This document shows, in pieces, positions 6,809 through 14,145 of a stretch of DNA of 14,271 nt. The stretch is from RGIG5327 sp045612485. GTDB taxonomy: Bacteria; Verrucomicrobiota; Lentisphaeria; Victivallales; UBA1829. The notes beneath the pieces are model-generated. The model searched no databases. It saw nothing but the letters and a program-made list of their open reading frames with translations, and was not told the origin of the DNA. Location of the stretch: positions 1-14,271 of the forward strand of contig JAZKZE010000103.1 in NCBI GenBank assembly GCA_045612485.1. Reading direction: 5' to 3'. A program made the position numbers and the translations under genes. The stretch's first letter is position 1. Each line of letters starts with the position of its first letter.

Positions 6809-6835
6809 ATTATATTTCTTCTATAAAAAATATAG
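6809..6835 (-). promoter_or_regulatory. Candidate -10 box and dyad for the repeat-protein gene
   Basis: On the minus strand a perfect TATAAT lies at 6809-6814, about 53 nt upstream of the ATG. No convincing -35 is seen at 16-18 bp. Directly upstream is an inverted repeat, CTATA-AAAAA-TATAG (6821-6835), which overlaps where a spacer or activator site would be. The -10 is a good match, but in such AT-rich DNA it could be chance. Confidence 0.4.
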
Positions 6836-6917
6836 CATACAAAATCCTTTCGGCAATCCTGAAAAGCGTAAAAAGAGGTTTTTTTTGAAAAAAAAATGCT
6901 TTTCCGGACTCTTTTCC

Positions 6918-6946
6918 TTGATATTTTGCTGTTTTTGGAGTAAATT
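6918..6946 (+). promoter_or_regulatory. Candidate sigma-70 type promoter for dxs
   Basis: TTGATA (6918-6923, five of six matches to TTGACA) is followed after exactly 17 bp by TAAATT (6941-6946, four of six to TATAAT). The start site would be about 6953, giving a leader of roughly 30 nt that contains the GAGGA ribosome binding site at 6969-6973. The rest of the 6757-6985 interval is AT-rich and holds the divergent promoter region only. Confidence 0.45.
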
Positions 6947-6985
6947 TGGCAAATACAATAGAAAATTTGAGGATTTGTTTTGCTT

Positions 6986-8848
6986 ATGCTGGAAAAATTG
7001 GATTTGCCGGAATATTTGAAAAAACTTGAGGAAAAGGAGTTGGAAACTCTTTGCGGAGAGATCAGGAAAATGATTATTGAAACCGTCTCCCGCAACGGCG
7101 GACACCTTGCCCCGAATCTGGGAACGGTGGAACTGACTGTGGCAATGCATAAAGTTTTTGACTGCCCCCGGGACAAAATCTTTTTTGACGTGGGACATCA
7201 GGCATATCCCCATAAAATATTGACCGGCAGGGCAGGGAAATTTTCCACTTTGCGGCTGGATGACGGTCTTTCCGGTTTTCCCTCCGGGAAGGAATCCTCT
7301 TATGATCCTTTCATTGCCGGTCATGCCGGAAGTGCCCTTTCCGCCGCCATGGGGTTTGCCGCAGAAAGGGATCTGCGGAAAGGTAATGAGCATATTCTTG
7401 CTGTCATAGGGGATGGTTCTCTGATCAACGGGGTGACTCTGGAAGCTCTGAACAATGTGCGTTCCAGCTGTAAAAGTCTGATCATTGTTCTTAATGACAA
7501 CAAAATGTCCATTTCCTCTTCTGTCGGGGCATTGCGGCACTATCTCAACAGGATCATTACAGGATCCGCCTACAACCGCTTCAAAGCTGCTGTGAAAATG
7601 GCAGTCAAACGTCTGCCCAGCGGAAGTGGACTTATCGGCAATATCCAGAAGATGGAAGCTGCGGTAAAAAGTCTGATCGTACCGGGGTTCTTTTTTGAAG
7701 AACTGGGGATCCGGTATGTGGGGCCGGTAAACGGGCATGATATACCGGAACTTATCAAAACATTTTCTGCCGTCAGACAGTTCAACCGCCCGGTTCTCGT
7801 TCATGTGATCACAGAAAAAGGTCACGGTTGTGATTATGCAGTGAAAGCTCCGGAACGTTATCATGGCGTGAGTGCATTTGATCCGGATACGGGATTGGCG
7901 GAACCTTCCTCTAAAAAAACATTTTCCGCTGTTTTCGGGGAAACGCTCTGCAAAGAAGCCGAAAAAGATAAAAAGATCGTTGCCGTTACTGCCGCTATGC
8001 CCTCGGGGACGGGGCTTTCCCATTTCGCAAAAAGATTTCCGGAACGTTTTTTTGATACCGGTATAACGGAAGGGCACGCCATGACTTTTGCCGCCGGGCT
8101 TGCCGCTTCCGGGATGAAGGCGGTCATCCCCATGTACGCCACATTTTTACAGCGCGCTCTGGATAATGTGTTCCATGATGTCTGTTTACAGGATCTCCCC
8201 CTCGTCATCTGTGCCGACCGGGCGGGTGTTGTGGAAGATGGTCCCACTCATCATGGATTCTGTGATCTGCCATTCCTTCTTTCCATGCCTTTTCTCTCCA
8301 TCCTTGCACCGAAAGATCCGGAGGAACTTTCCTTTATGCTTTCTGCCGCATTGAAACACAATCATCCTGTACTCCTGCGTTATCCCAGAGGCGGGTGTGA
8401 TTTTTCCGGATATTCTCTTGAAAAGACTCCGGTACAATGGGGCAGAGCTGAAGTATTGAAAGAGGGAAATGATCTGCTTATATGGGCAATGGGAAAAGAG
8501 TGTAAAACAGCATTGCAGATCGCAGAAGATCTGAAAAAGAAGAATATAGAGTGTACCATTGTCAATGGAAGATTCTATAAACCTTTTGATCAGGAGCTTT
8601 TCCTTTCCCTTGCTGAAAAAATGCCTGTTGTTACCATGGAGGATGCTCTTGCCGGAACCGGGGCGGATGCGATCACTGATTCTTTGCTTGTCAATAGAAA
8701 ATATCCCTTTCCTGTTCTGCATTTTGCCTGGAAAAGTGATTCTGTCATCCCGCATGGCACCATTGAGGGGATCCGGGAAAAAGCAGGTTTTACTGCTGAA
8801 AAAATAACAGAAAAAATTCTGGAAGAACTGCAAAAAAAGAACGGATAA
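6986..8848 (+). CDS. dxs: 1-deoxy-D-xylulose-5-phosphate synthase
   Basis: A thiamine-diphosphate enzyme that condenses pyruvate and glyceraldehyde 3-phosphate to DXP, the first step of the MEP route to isoprenoids and a precursor for thiamine and pyridoxal. About 620 residues, the normal length. N-terminal SRNGGHLAPNLGTVELTVAMH, DVGHQAYPHKILTGR and the TPP motif GDGSLINGVTLEALNN (about 142) to LNDNKMSIS (about 170) are clear. The transketolase-type domain has TEGHAMTFAAGLA with the catalytic glutamate (about E362), TFLQRALDNVFHDVCLQ, DRAGVVEDGPTHHG and LLRYPRGG. Oddities: EGHA in place of EQHA, GHAGSALSAA in place of the common GHSSTSISA, and one residue fewer in the DRAGxVGxDGPTH loop. ATG 6986 is used, but a TTG at 6980 has the better spacing (6 nt) to GAGGA. 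Convergent with the FAD oxidoreductase gene. Confidence 0.95.
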   Translation: MLEKLDLPEYLKKLEEKELETLCGEIRKMIIETVSRNGGHLAPNLGTVELTVAMHKVFDCPRDKIFFDVGHQAYPHKILTGRAGKFSTLRLDDGLSGFPSGKESSYDPFIAGHAGSALSAAMGFAAERDLRKGNEHILAVIGDGSLINGVTLEALNNVRSSCKSLIIVLNDNKMSISSSVGALRHYLNRIITGSAYNRFKAAVKMAVKRLPSGSGLIGNIQKMEAAVKSLIVPGFFFEELGIRYVGPVNGHDIPELIKTFSAVRQFNRPVLVHVITEKGHGCDYAVKAPERYHGVSAFDPDTGLAEPSSKKTFSAVFGETLCKEAEKDKKIVAVTAAMPSGTGLSHFAKRFPERFFDTGITEGHAMTFAAGLAASGMKAVIPMYATFLQRALDNVFHDVCLQDLPLVICADRAGVVEDGPTHHGFCDLPFLLSMPFLSILAPKDPEELSFMLSAALKHNHPVLLRYPRGGCDFSGYSLEKTPVQWGRAEVLKEGNDLLIWAMGKECKTALQIAEDLKKKNIECTIVNGRFYKPFDQELFLSLAEKMPVVTMEDALAGTGADAITDSLLVNRKYPFPVLHFAWKSDSVIPHGTIEGIREKAGFTAEKITEKILEELQKKNG

Positions 8849-8878
8849 GCAGGAATCCCTCCATACTTATCCGTTCTT
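8832..8878. terminator. Bidirectional terminator shared by dxs and the FAD oxidoreductase gene
   Basis: AAGAACGGATAAG (8837-8849) and CTTATCCGTTCTT (8866-8878) form a perfect 13-bp stem around a 16-nt loop. The left arm contains the dxs stop codon. On the minus strand the hairpin is followed by a T-run (8832-8836 plus arm bases), an excellent terminator for the oxidoreductase operon. On the plus strand the tail is only CTTAT, so termination of dxs may be weaker. Confidence 0.8.
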
Positions 8879-8897
8879 CTTATACTGTCCGGGCTCT

Positions 8898-10622
8898 TTA
8901 TTCCGCTTCAAAAGCGAAAATGTTCCGGACGCCTGTTCCCCGCAGTTTGTCAATGACAAGACGCAGTTTTGTTGCTTTTACGTCCACAGGGATCTTTACC
9001 AGTCTCTGGTAGTTATCTGTTTCCCGGAAGATCTCTTTGCCGTCCGCTTCAATGTGGTACGCTTCCACAAGGCAGTCATCCACCTTGTAGTCAGGAGTAT
9101 CCAATGCCCGGTTGAAGATCATATTGAGATGCCAGTTGTCCTTGTTTCTGGTGAGGCGGCTGTCAAAGACAAGACGGATCCTCTTGAGGTCGGCAGGGGT
9201 ACCGAAATCATATTCCGCCCAGTCCCCTTCATTGCACTGCCATGCGTTGAGGGCTTCTTTGGTATCTCTGTCCATACCGGAACGCAGTTCTTCCGGATTT
9301 CCGCAGGAAGCTCTGAGAGCCGCTTTCTGACACAGCGGGGAGATATTGCGGAGTTTTCCGGGCAGGAAGCAGTCATCATCCATGAGAGTATTCTGAATAT
9401 CCGTAATAAAGTTTTTGCATGTCTCTCTGGGAGTCATATTGTTTTTGACCGCGTATGCGGCGGCAGTACCAGCCGCCTGACCCACACAGGCACAGGTAGC
9501 CATCACTCTTGTGGAACTTATGCCCACATGGGTACAGGAAATATTTCTTCCGGCAAAGAACAAATTGTCGATATTTCTGGAATAAAGACAGCGCAGCGGA
9601 ATACCGTAAGGCTGATCCGGCTGGATATGGATATTGGGTTCACCGCCCCGGAACTCAAATCCGTCGGGATGGTGATCATCCACAGGCCAGCCGCCGTAAG
9701 CGACCATGTCATCAAAGAGAGTTCCTTCCAGCACATCCTTCTGATTGAGGATATAATCCCCCATCATACGGCGGCTTTCCCGTTTCCCCGGCAGGAATCC
9801 GATCCAGTCGATGGCATAATTTTCCGCTCCGTGATCGCCGTGGTTTTTAATATGATCCCACAATCCCATAGCAGTTTTCAGAAGTTCATCTTTCACCTCT
9901 TCCGCATCTCCGATGGAATCTTTATTGCCGCCCAGTTCCAGATACCAGAAGTTCTGCAAACGGCTCATATTGTGTCCCCGGCAGGGAGGCAGGGATTCTT
10001 CTGTGGGATAAGAGTATGCCCATTTGGGGGGAGTGAATTTCTGTGGACGGTCGGTTTCCCGTGCCTGAATAAGACAGCTCATCCCCATGGTCTTATTGTC
10101 GGCAACATCCTGTGCAAGACTTTCCCCGAATTCAGCTTTGGCTTCCCGTCCGATACGGAAATCTGCTCCGGCAAGGGGGGCAAGGATCCCGTCACCGGAA
10201 CAGTCTGCAAACATATCCGCTTCCACGGTGTGCCATGTTTCAGTGGTGAGCTGCCAGCCTTTCACACTTTTGATCTTATTGCCTTCTTTTGCTGCCTCCA
10301 CACATGTGGTATTCATAAGGGCGGTGAGGTTTTCCTGATAACGGATCTTTTCATAAAGGATACTGTCCCAGACAGAATAGTTGGGGAAGTGATTGCGGTG
10401 GATATTTTCCAGACGGAACTCTTCCACGATCCCTGTCTCCAGGAAATGGGGACAGCCGCAGATAAACATACGGATCTCACTGGAAGCATTGCCGCCGAAG
10501 ACAGGACGATCCTGAATGATCATGGTTTTTATTCCGTGTCTTGCTGCGGAAATTGCGGCACACATACCGGCGATCCCGCCGCCGACAACGCAGAACTCTA
10601 CTTTGTGGGTAAGATTTTTCAT
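8898..10622 (-). CDS. FAD-dependent oxidoreductase (FAD_oxidored-type) with C-terminal beta-sandwich-like region
   Basis: A 574-residue cytoplasmic flavoprotein with no signal peptide. The N-terminus has the dinucleotide motif VVGGGIAGMCAAISAARHG (GGGIAG at 14-19), then DRPVFGGNASSEIR (38-51). Further signatures are ADCSGDGILAPLAGADFRIGREAKAEFGE (139-167), LPGKRESRRMMGDY (277-290), GGWPVDDHHPDGF (310-322) and LFFAGRNISCTHVGISSTRVMATCACVGQAAG (354-385), which closes the FAD site. This matches the large 'FAD dependent oxidoreductase' family common in Lentisphaerota and Planctomycetota, whose substrates are mostly unknown and often thought to be carbohydrate-related. Residues about 425-574 are an added domain with alternating beta-strand character, possibly galactose-binding-like. 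The start has AAAGGAGATATACTGCT before the ATG. It follows the rRNA methyltransferase gene by 24 nt and is the distal gene of that pair. Confidence 0.88.
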   Translation of the reverse strand: MKNLTHKVEFCVVGGGIAGMCAAISAARHGIKTMIIQDRPVFGGNASSEIRMFICGCPHFLETGIVEEFRLENIHRNHFPNYSVWDSILYEKIRYQENLTALMNTTCVEAAKEGNKIKSVKGWQLTTETWHTVEADMFADCSGDGILAPLAGADFRIGREAKAEFGESLAQDVADNKTMGMSCLIQARETDRPQKFTPPKWAYSYPTEESLPPCRGHNMSRLQNFWYLELGGNKDSIGDAEEVKDELLKTAMGLWDHIKNHGDHGAENYAIDWIGFLPGKRESRRMMGDYILNQKDVLEGTLFDDMVAYGGWPVDDHHPDGFEFRGGEPNIHIQPDQPYGIPLRCLYSRNIDNLFFAGRNISCTHVGISSTRVMATCACVGQAAGTAAAYAVKNNMTPRETCKNFITDIQNTLMDDDCFLPGKLRNISPLCQKAALRASCGNPEELRSGMDRDTKEALNAWQCNEGDWAEYDFGTPADLKRIRLVFDSRLTRNKDNWHLNMIFNRALDTPDYKVDDCLVEAYHIEADGKEIFRETDNYQRLVKIPVDVKATKLRLVIDKLRGTGVRNIFAFEAE

Positions 10623-10646
10623 AGCAGTATATCTCCTTTGAAAAGG

Positions 10647-11450
10647 TTATTTCCAGTTTCTCTGTCTTGCCGCTTCATAAAGAAGAAGAGTTGCGGCTGT
10701 GGCAACGTTCAGGGAGTCCATTTTTCCCAGCATGGGAATGACTACCTGGGTATCGGCATTTGTCATCCAGTAATCGGAAAGACCGTACTGTTCCGCCCCT
10801 ACCACAATGGCTGTGGCACAGGTCATATCATTTTCTGTATAGATGAGATCCGTGTGTGGGGTTGCGGCAAGAGAACGGATCTTGTGTTTTCTGAGCCATT
10901 CCACAGCCTCTTCTGAAGTACATTCCGCCACAGGGACCGAGAAGATCGCTCCGGTACTTGCCCGGATCACATTGGGGTTGAAAATATCTGTCTGCCGGTT
11001 GCAGATGATGACTCCTGTAGCATTGACAGCATCGGCACTGCGTAAAATACTCCCCAGATTGCCGGGTTTTTCAATGGTTTCCGCTACAAGATAAAGGCCG
11101 TTGGGGACTACCGGCATACTTTCCAGGCCCTTTTTCTCCATCTCCACAATGGCGATCAATCCTTCCGGTCGTTCCCGGTAGGCAAGTTTCTGCAAGATTG
11201 TTGCGGTGGTTTCAAAAGTTTCCGCACCGCTTTTTTCTATTGCTTCAATAAGGGCTGGCTCATTTTCCCCCAGATACAGTTCCGGGGCAAAATAGCACTC
11301 TCTGAATTTTATTCCCAGAGCAAGAGCCCGGGAAAGTTCCCTGTAGCCTTCCAGAATGGTGACTTTTTCCCTGTCTCTTTCTTTCCGTTCCCGCAAGGTA
11401 TAAGCATGTTTGACACGGGGATTTTTTGCACTGGTGATAAGAATGGACAT
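10647..11450 (-). CDS. SpoU/TrmH family RNA 2'-O-methyltransferase (23S rRNA type)
   Basis: A 267-residue cytoplasmic SAM-dependent methyltransferase of the SPOUT superfamily, predicted to methylate a ribose 2'-OH in rRNA, less likely tRNA. The N-terminal 100 residues form the substrate-binding domain (SAKNPRVKHAYTLRERKERDRE through RERPEGLIAIVE). The catalytic trefoil-knot domain carries all three motifs: motif 1 EKPGNLGSILRSADA (127-141, with N131 and R137), then NPNVIRASTGAIFSVPV; motif 2 VVGAEQYGLS (216-225); motif 3 IPMLGKMDSLNVATA (238-252). The RlmB/TsnR branch is most likely, but the exact target nucleotide cannot be assigned. The start is backed by AGGAG about 7 nt upstream. It is the first gene of a two-gene run with the FAD oxidoreductase; I see no metabolic link between them. 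Confidence 0.92.
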   Translation of the reverse strand: MSILITSAKNPRVKHAYTLRERKERDREKVTILEGYRELSRALALGIKFRECYFAPELYLGENEPALIEAIEKSGAETFETTATILQKLAYRERPEGLIAIVEMEKKGLESMPVVPNGLYLVAETIEKPGNLGSILRSADAVNATGVIICNRQTDIFNPNVIRASTGAIFSVPVAECTSEEAVEWLRKHKIRSLAATPHTDLIYTENDMTCATAIVVGAEQYGLSDYWMTNADTQVVIPMLGKMDSLNVATAATLLLYEAARQRNWK

Positions 11451-11483
11451 GGAGAACTCCTGCTTTTGTATGATTCAAGAAAT

Positions 11484-11513
11484 ACCCTGCCGGAAAGGAT
11501 ATTCCGGCAGGGT
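11484..11513 (-). terminator. Hairpin between the alpha/beta hydrolase and the methyltransferase genes
   Basis: ACCCTGCCGGAA (11484-11495) and TTCCGGCAGGGT (11502-11513) form a perfect 12-bp GC-rich stem with a 6-nt loop. On the minus strand it follows the hydrolase stop by about 21 nt. The tail is ATTTCTTG, with no uninterrupted T-run, so it could be a weak terminator or an RNA-stabilising structure at the operon boundary. Confidence 0.6.
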
Positions 11514-11534
11514 GGATGATGTATGGAAAAATAC

Positions 11535-12683
11535 TTATTCCCCTTCGGAGAAGGCTACTTCGGAAGAATAGACACTTCCTGTTTCATCTTCGATCATAAG
11601 GTAAGCAGCTGTCCAGTCATCGGGAAGATCGCCTACGATGGAACCGTTTTCCAGATTGACTCTTGCCGGATATTCCCGGAACAGACAATCGTTCCAGCAG
11701 GGATTGGCTCTTGTGGCAATAAGTTTCGCTTTGGTGACTTTTACAGGTGCATTGAGTTTTGCTCCCAGTCTTTCCCCTTCTTCATCCTGTTTCACTCTGG
11801 AGAATATGGGGTACTGACGTTCTTCCAGAACACTTTTTGCAAAGGGAAGAAGTTCAGGAGCTTCAGAACCCGGATACTGTCCATGGGGGAAATCCACACG
11901 CAGGGAACGGTAGGACTTCATGGGCAGGGAGGCTGTTTTGTTCCAGTTCATCACATCAAAGGCGGTATCGTGGGAACCGTTGAGCCACAGTACCGGCATT
12001 TTTGCACGGGAAAGGTAGTTCTGGGGATCCCAGAGAGATGCCCATTTTTTGATCTGTTTGGCAGAAGCATCGCCGGGGACAAGTTTGAGATCGTTCAGGA
12101 ATCCGCCGCAGCCGTAAACGGGCATGGCAAATTTGAAACGGGAGTCAAAGGGAATGGTGAGAGCTGTGGTGAATCCGCCCCAGGAGATACCGGTGATACC
12201 GGTACGGTCACTGTCCACTTCCTCCATGGAACGCAGGAAACTGTGAGCGATCACAGTAGCGGCAATGGCATGATAACCCCACTGATCTTCCACAGGTTCA
12301 TCCGCCTGTTTGTACCAGTCTTTGTGCAGAGGACCGGAAAATTCATGGCTTTCCACAGCCACTTCCAGTTTTCCGTCAGCACTCTTTTTGCCGGGGAATC
12401 CGCCGAAGATGTCCGGTACAACCGCAGCAAAACCGCGGTCGTTCCACATTTTTGCCCAGTAGGAAAAACTTGTACCTCCACCGCCGTGGAGCAGAATGAT
12501 ACCGGGTACTTTGTTCTCTTTGGATGCCCCTTCCGGCAAACTGTACCAGGCAAAAATACGGGTTTCTTTCCCTTTATACTGCGGACCTGCCAGGAATATG
12601 GGTTTCACCCCTTCTGTGCAGGGAGTAATGTCTTCTGCCGGGAAAGTAGCCGGCACCGAATAGAAACTGGTAAAATCAAGCAT
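11535..12683 (-). CDS. Alpha/beta hydrolase (acetyl xylan esterase / dienelactone hydrolase-like)
   Basis: A 382-residue predicted serine esterase without a signal peptide. The fold core is clear: oxyanion region GIILLHGGGGTSFSYW (61-76), the strand and loop AAVVPDIFGGFPG (86-98), nucleophile elbow GISWGG (165-170, S167), acid LNGSHD (D239) and base DFPHGQ (H267), so the Ser-Asp-His triad is complete. An N-terminal stretch of about 45 residues and a C-terminal region of about 90 residues (292-382), predicted beta-rich, extend beyond the core. Annotated relatives are often called acetyl xylan esterase, but the natural substrate cannot be deduced. The start is supported by GAAGGAA seven nt upstream. 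It is monocistronic, divergent from the isomerase gene with 245 bp between, and bounded downstream by the 12-bp hairpin. Confidence 0.88.
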   Translation of the reverse strand: MLDFTSFYSVPATFPAEDITPCTEGVKPIFLAGPQYKGKETRIFAWYSLPEGASKENKVPGIILLHGGGGTSFSYWAKMWNDRGFAAVVPDIFGGFPGKKSADGKLEVAVESHEFSGPLHKDWYKQADEPVEDQWGYHAIAATVIAHSFLRSMEEVDSDRTGITGISWGGFTTALTIPFDSRFKFAMPVYGCGGFLNDLKLVPGDASAKQIKKWASLWDPQNYLSRAKMPVLWLNGSHDTAFDVMNWNKTASLPMKSYRSLRVDFPHGQYPGSEAPELLPFAKSVLEERQYPIFSRVKQDEEGERLGAKLNAPVKVTKAKLIATRANPCWNDCLFREYPARVNLENGSIVGDLPDDWTAAYLMIEDETGSVYSSEVAFSEGE

Positions 12684-12928
12684 CTTTTATTCCTTCATGT
12701 TATTGCTTTCATTTCTGTTGAAAATACCACAGTCAAATTTAACGCTGTTTAGTGTAAAATCAACCGGACAACTGTTTTTTTTTATAAAAAAATACTTTTT
12801 TTTTACCTTTTTTATCTGAAAGTGCCCCTTTGGCGGGAAAAAACTTGAAAAAATTGAACGGTGTGCTACCTTATATCCCATTGACAAAATCACTTCAAAA
12901 TGCAAAAATAAAGAATGGAATGAGAAAA
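12684..12928. promoter_or_regulatory. Divergent promoter region of the hydrolase and isomerase genes
   Basis: A strongly AT-rich interval. On the plus strand TTGACA at 12881-12886 is a perfect -35 hexamer, but the -10 at 17-19 bp is poor (AAAATA-like, 12904-12910). On the minus strand TTGATT (12758-12763) with TAAATT (12736-12741) at 16 bp, or TTGACT (12731-12736) with AATGAA, could serve the hydrolase gene. A run of nine T lies within 12787-12804. No clear operator dyad was found, and individual hexamers are tentative. Confidence 0.35.
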
Positions 12929-13789
12929 ATGAAAACTCTTCTGCACGTAAATTATCATGAAGGTCCCGGTAAACTGGATGAATTTTTCAAGATTGTCAAT
13001 CGTTTCGGTTATGACGGGGTGGAATTGAGAGGCAAATACAGATATGATGACATGGATCAGGCTCAGTTCCGGAAGAAAGCCGCTGATTTCAAAGCAGATC
13101 ATCCGGATAAAGAGGTGGTTTTCGGTTATTCTGTCCCCTTTGCCCGGGGAACGGAAGAGGAAATCAAGTCCAATGTGGATTTCATGCTTGATCTCATGGA
13201 ATATGCAAAGAAAGAGTGCGGAACCCGCGTTATGAACTTTTTTGCCGGTCTTGTCACCACAAAAGGTGTCTCCTGCAATCTGGAAACTTCCGGAAGCGGG
13301 ATCGCACTGGAAAAAGATTACGAAAGAGTTGCCGAAGGTCTGAAAATGATCGGGAAAAAGGCAGAGGAACTGGATATGCTTATTGCTCTTGAAATGCACA
13401 ACAGCTATCTGCATGACCTGGCTAAACCCACCAGAAAACTTCTGGATATGGTGGGATGCGATGCCGTCGGTGCCAACTATGACCACGGAAATATCGTTCT
13501 CAACAAAAACGGTGAAAAAGTTGAAGAGGTTTTCGAGATCCTTCAGAATAAAATCTATTATGCCCACCTGAAAAACGTCTTTACAGTTGCCGGCGGGGCG
13601 GGCGGTTATATGATTACCCATCTTTCTGACGGCTGTATCAATCAGTATGAAGTGATGAAAGGTCTGAAGAAATATCTGGCAAGCGATATCATTGCTCTGG
13701 AATATCCCTCCAGAGGCGATGGTATTTACGGGGCAAAGATCGATATGGAATATATCAAATTCCTGAAGGATGAACTGGAAATCGACTGA
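12929..13789 (+). CDS. Sugar phosphate isomerase/epimerase (xylose isomerase-like TIM barrel)
   Basis: A 286-residue cytoplasmic protein of the AP-endonuclease-2/xylose-isomerase-like TIM barrel family, whose members isomerise or epimerise sugars and related keto-acids using a divalent metal. The N-terminus MKTLLHVNYHEG followed by GYDGVELRGKYRYDD is typical of strands 1 and 2. The metal ligand pattern is complete: E155 in LEMHNSY, D185-H186 in NYDHGN, H213 in YAHLKN, and E258 in LEYPSRG. The specific substrate is unknown. ATG 12929 is chosen since GGAATGAG sits just before it; ATG 12920 (MRKMKTLL) is the alternative, and readings from a TTG near 12830 would translate the promoter region. It stands alone, divergent from the hydrolase, and ends in a strong terminator. 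Confidence 0.88.
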   Translation: MKTLLHVNYHEGPGKLDEFFKIVNRFGYDGVELRGKYRYDDMDQAQFRKKAADFKADHPDKEVVFGYSVPFARGTEEEIKSNVDFMLDLMEYAKKECGTRVMNFFAGLVTTKGVSCNLETSGSGIALEKDYERVAEGLKMIGKKAEELDMLIALEMHNSYLHDLAKPTRKLLDMVGCDAVGANYDHGNIVLNKNGEKVEEVFEILQNKIYYAHLKNVFTVAGGAGGYMITHLSDGCINQYEVMKGLKKYLASDIIALEYPSRGDGIYGAKIDMEYIKFLKDELEID

Positions 13790-13819
13790 TCTTTTTTCTG
13801 AAACTACAGATCCTTTACC

Positions 13820-13853
13820 GGTCCCGGAGGTGTGATGCTTCCGGGATCTTTTT
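13820..13853 (+). terminator. Intrinsic terminator of the isomerase gene
   Basis: GGTCCCGGAGG (13820-13830) pairs with CTTCCGGGATC (13838-13848), 11 bp including two G-U pairs, around the loop TGTGATG. It is followed directly by five T (13849-13853). It lies 30 nt after the stop codon. Confidence 0.85.
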
Positions 13854-13935
13854 ATGTGTATATCGTCCGGAAGGGAAATTTTGCCTTCCTGTGTCACAGC
13901 TGTCCCATAAAATCATGGAAAAAAGAGAAATGTTC

Positions 13936-14100
13936 GGTTGCCAGGCGAGGCGGTTGCCAACCAGCGCGCAGTGGATGTGCGAATGAACCGCAGGGCAATC
14001 GCCTTGCGGACGCTCACAAGGAATTGTGAGCGTATGAGCCAGCAGCGAGCACTAAGCCGCGAGAGAATGAGGGCGTTTTTTGACCGAATGAACGCAGGCG
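13936..14100. other. GC-rich chain of stem-loops, candidate structured RNA or dispersed repeat
   Basis: This stretch is visibly richer in GC than its AT-rich surroundings and consists of consecutive hairpins: GGTT-GCC-AACC (13952-13962); CGCGCA with TGTGCG (13965-13981, 5-nt loop, one G-U); CCGCAGGGC with GCCTTGCGG (13988-14009, AATC loop, one G-U); and, directly abutting, ACGCTCACAA with TTGTGAGCGT (14010-14033), a perfect 10-bp stem with a GGAA (GNRA-type) tetraloop. An AGCGAGC-rich region and six T (14076-14081) follow. CGAATGAACCGCAGG near 13980 recurs as CGAATGAACGCAGG near 14085. Short open frames run through it (for example 13983-14111, 42 Arg-rich residues), but none has a good ribosome binding site. 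Function unknown. The rest of 13854-14271 holds no supported gene. Confidence 0.5.
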
Positions 14101-14145
14101 CATATATATAGAAAAAGAAACTGCCGCATTACGAAAGAGTTTGAC

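Noticed and set aside
6757..7176. Upstream extension of the repeat protein to 586 residues
   Set aside because: It would run through the dxs promoter and into the dxs coding sequence on the other strand, and its residues have a composition unlike the repeat protein. A good ribosome binding site marks the start at 6756.
9054..10916. 620-codon open frame on the plus strand opposite the FAD oxidoreductase
   Set aside because: It is antisense to a gene with clear family motifs across its length, has no ribosome binding site, and its translation shows no recognisable domain. Similar long antisense frames oppose dxs (6821-8077), the hydrolase (11523-12752) and the isomerase (12890-13897), so this is a codon-bias effect.
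12830..12928. N-terminal extension of the isomerase from a TTG
   Set aside because: The extension lies in the AT-rich promoter region, has no ribosome binding site, and the family N-terminus begins at MKTLLHVNYHEG.
13832..14029. 65-codon frame on the plus strand after the isomerase
   Set aside because: It starts inside the terminator loop, has no proper ribosome binding site, and its second half is just one reading of the multi-hairpin element.
13983..14111. 42-codon Arg-rich frame through the multi-hairpin element
   Set aside because: No Shine-Dalgarno, and composition is dictated by the hairpin sequence. Kept only as a note in case it proves conserved as protein.
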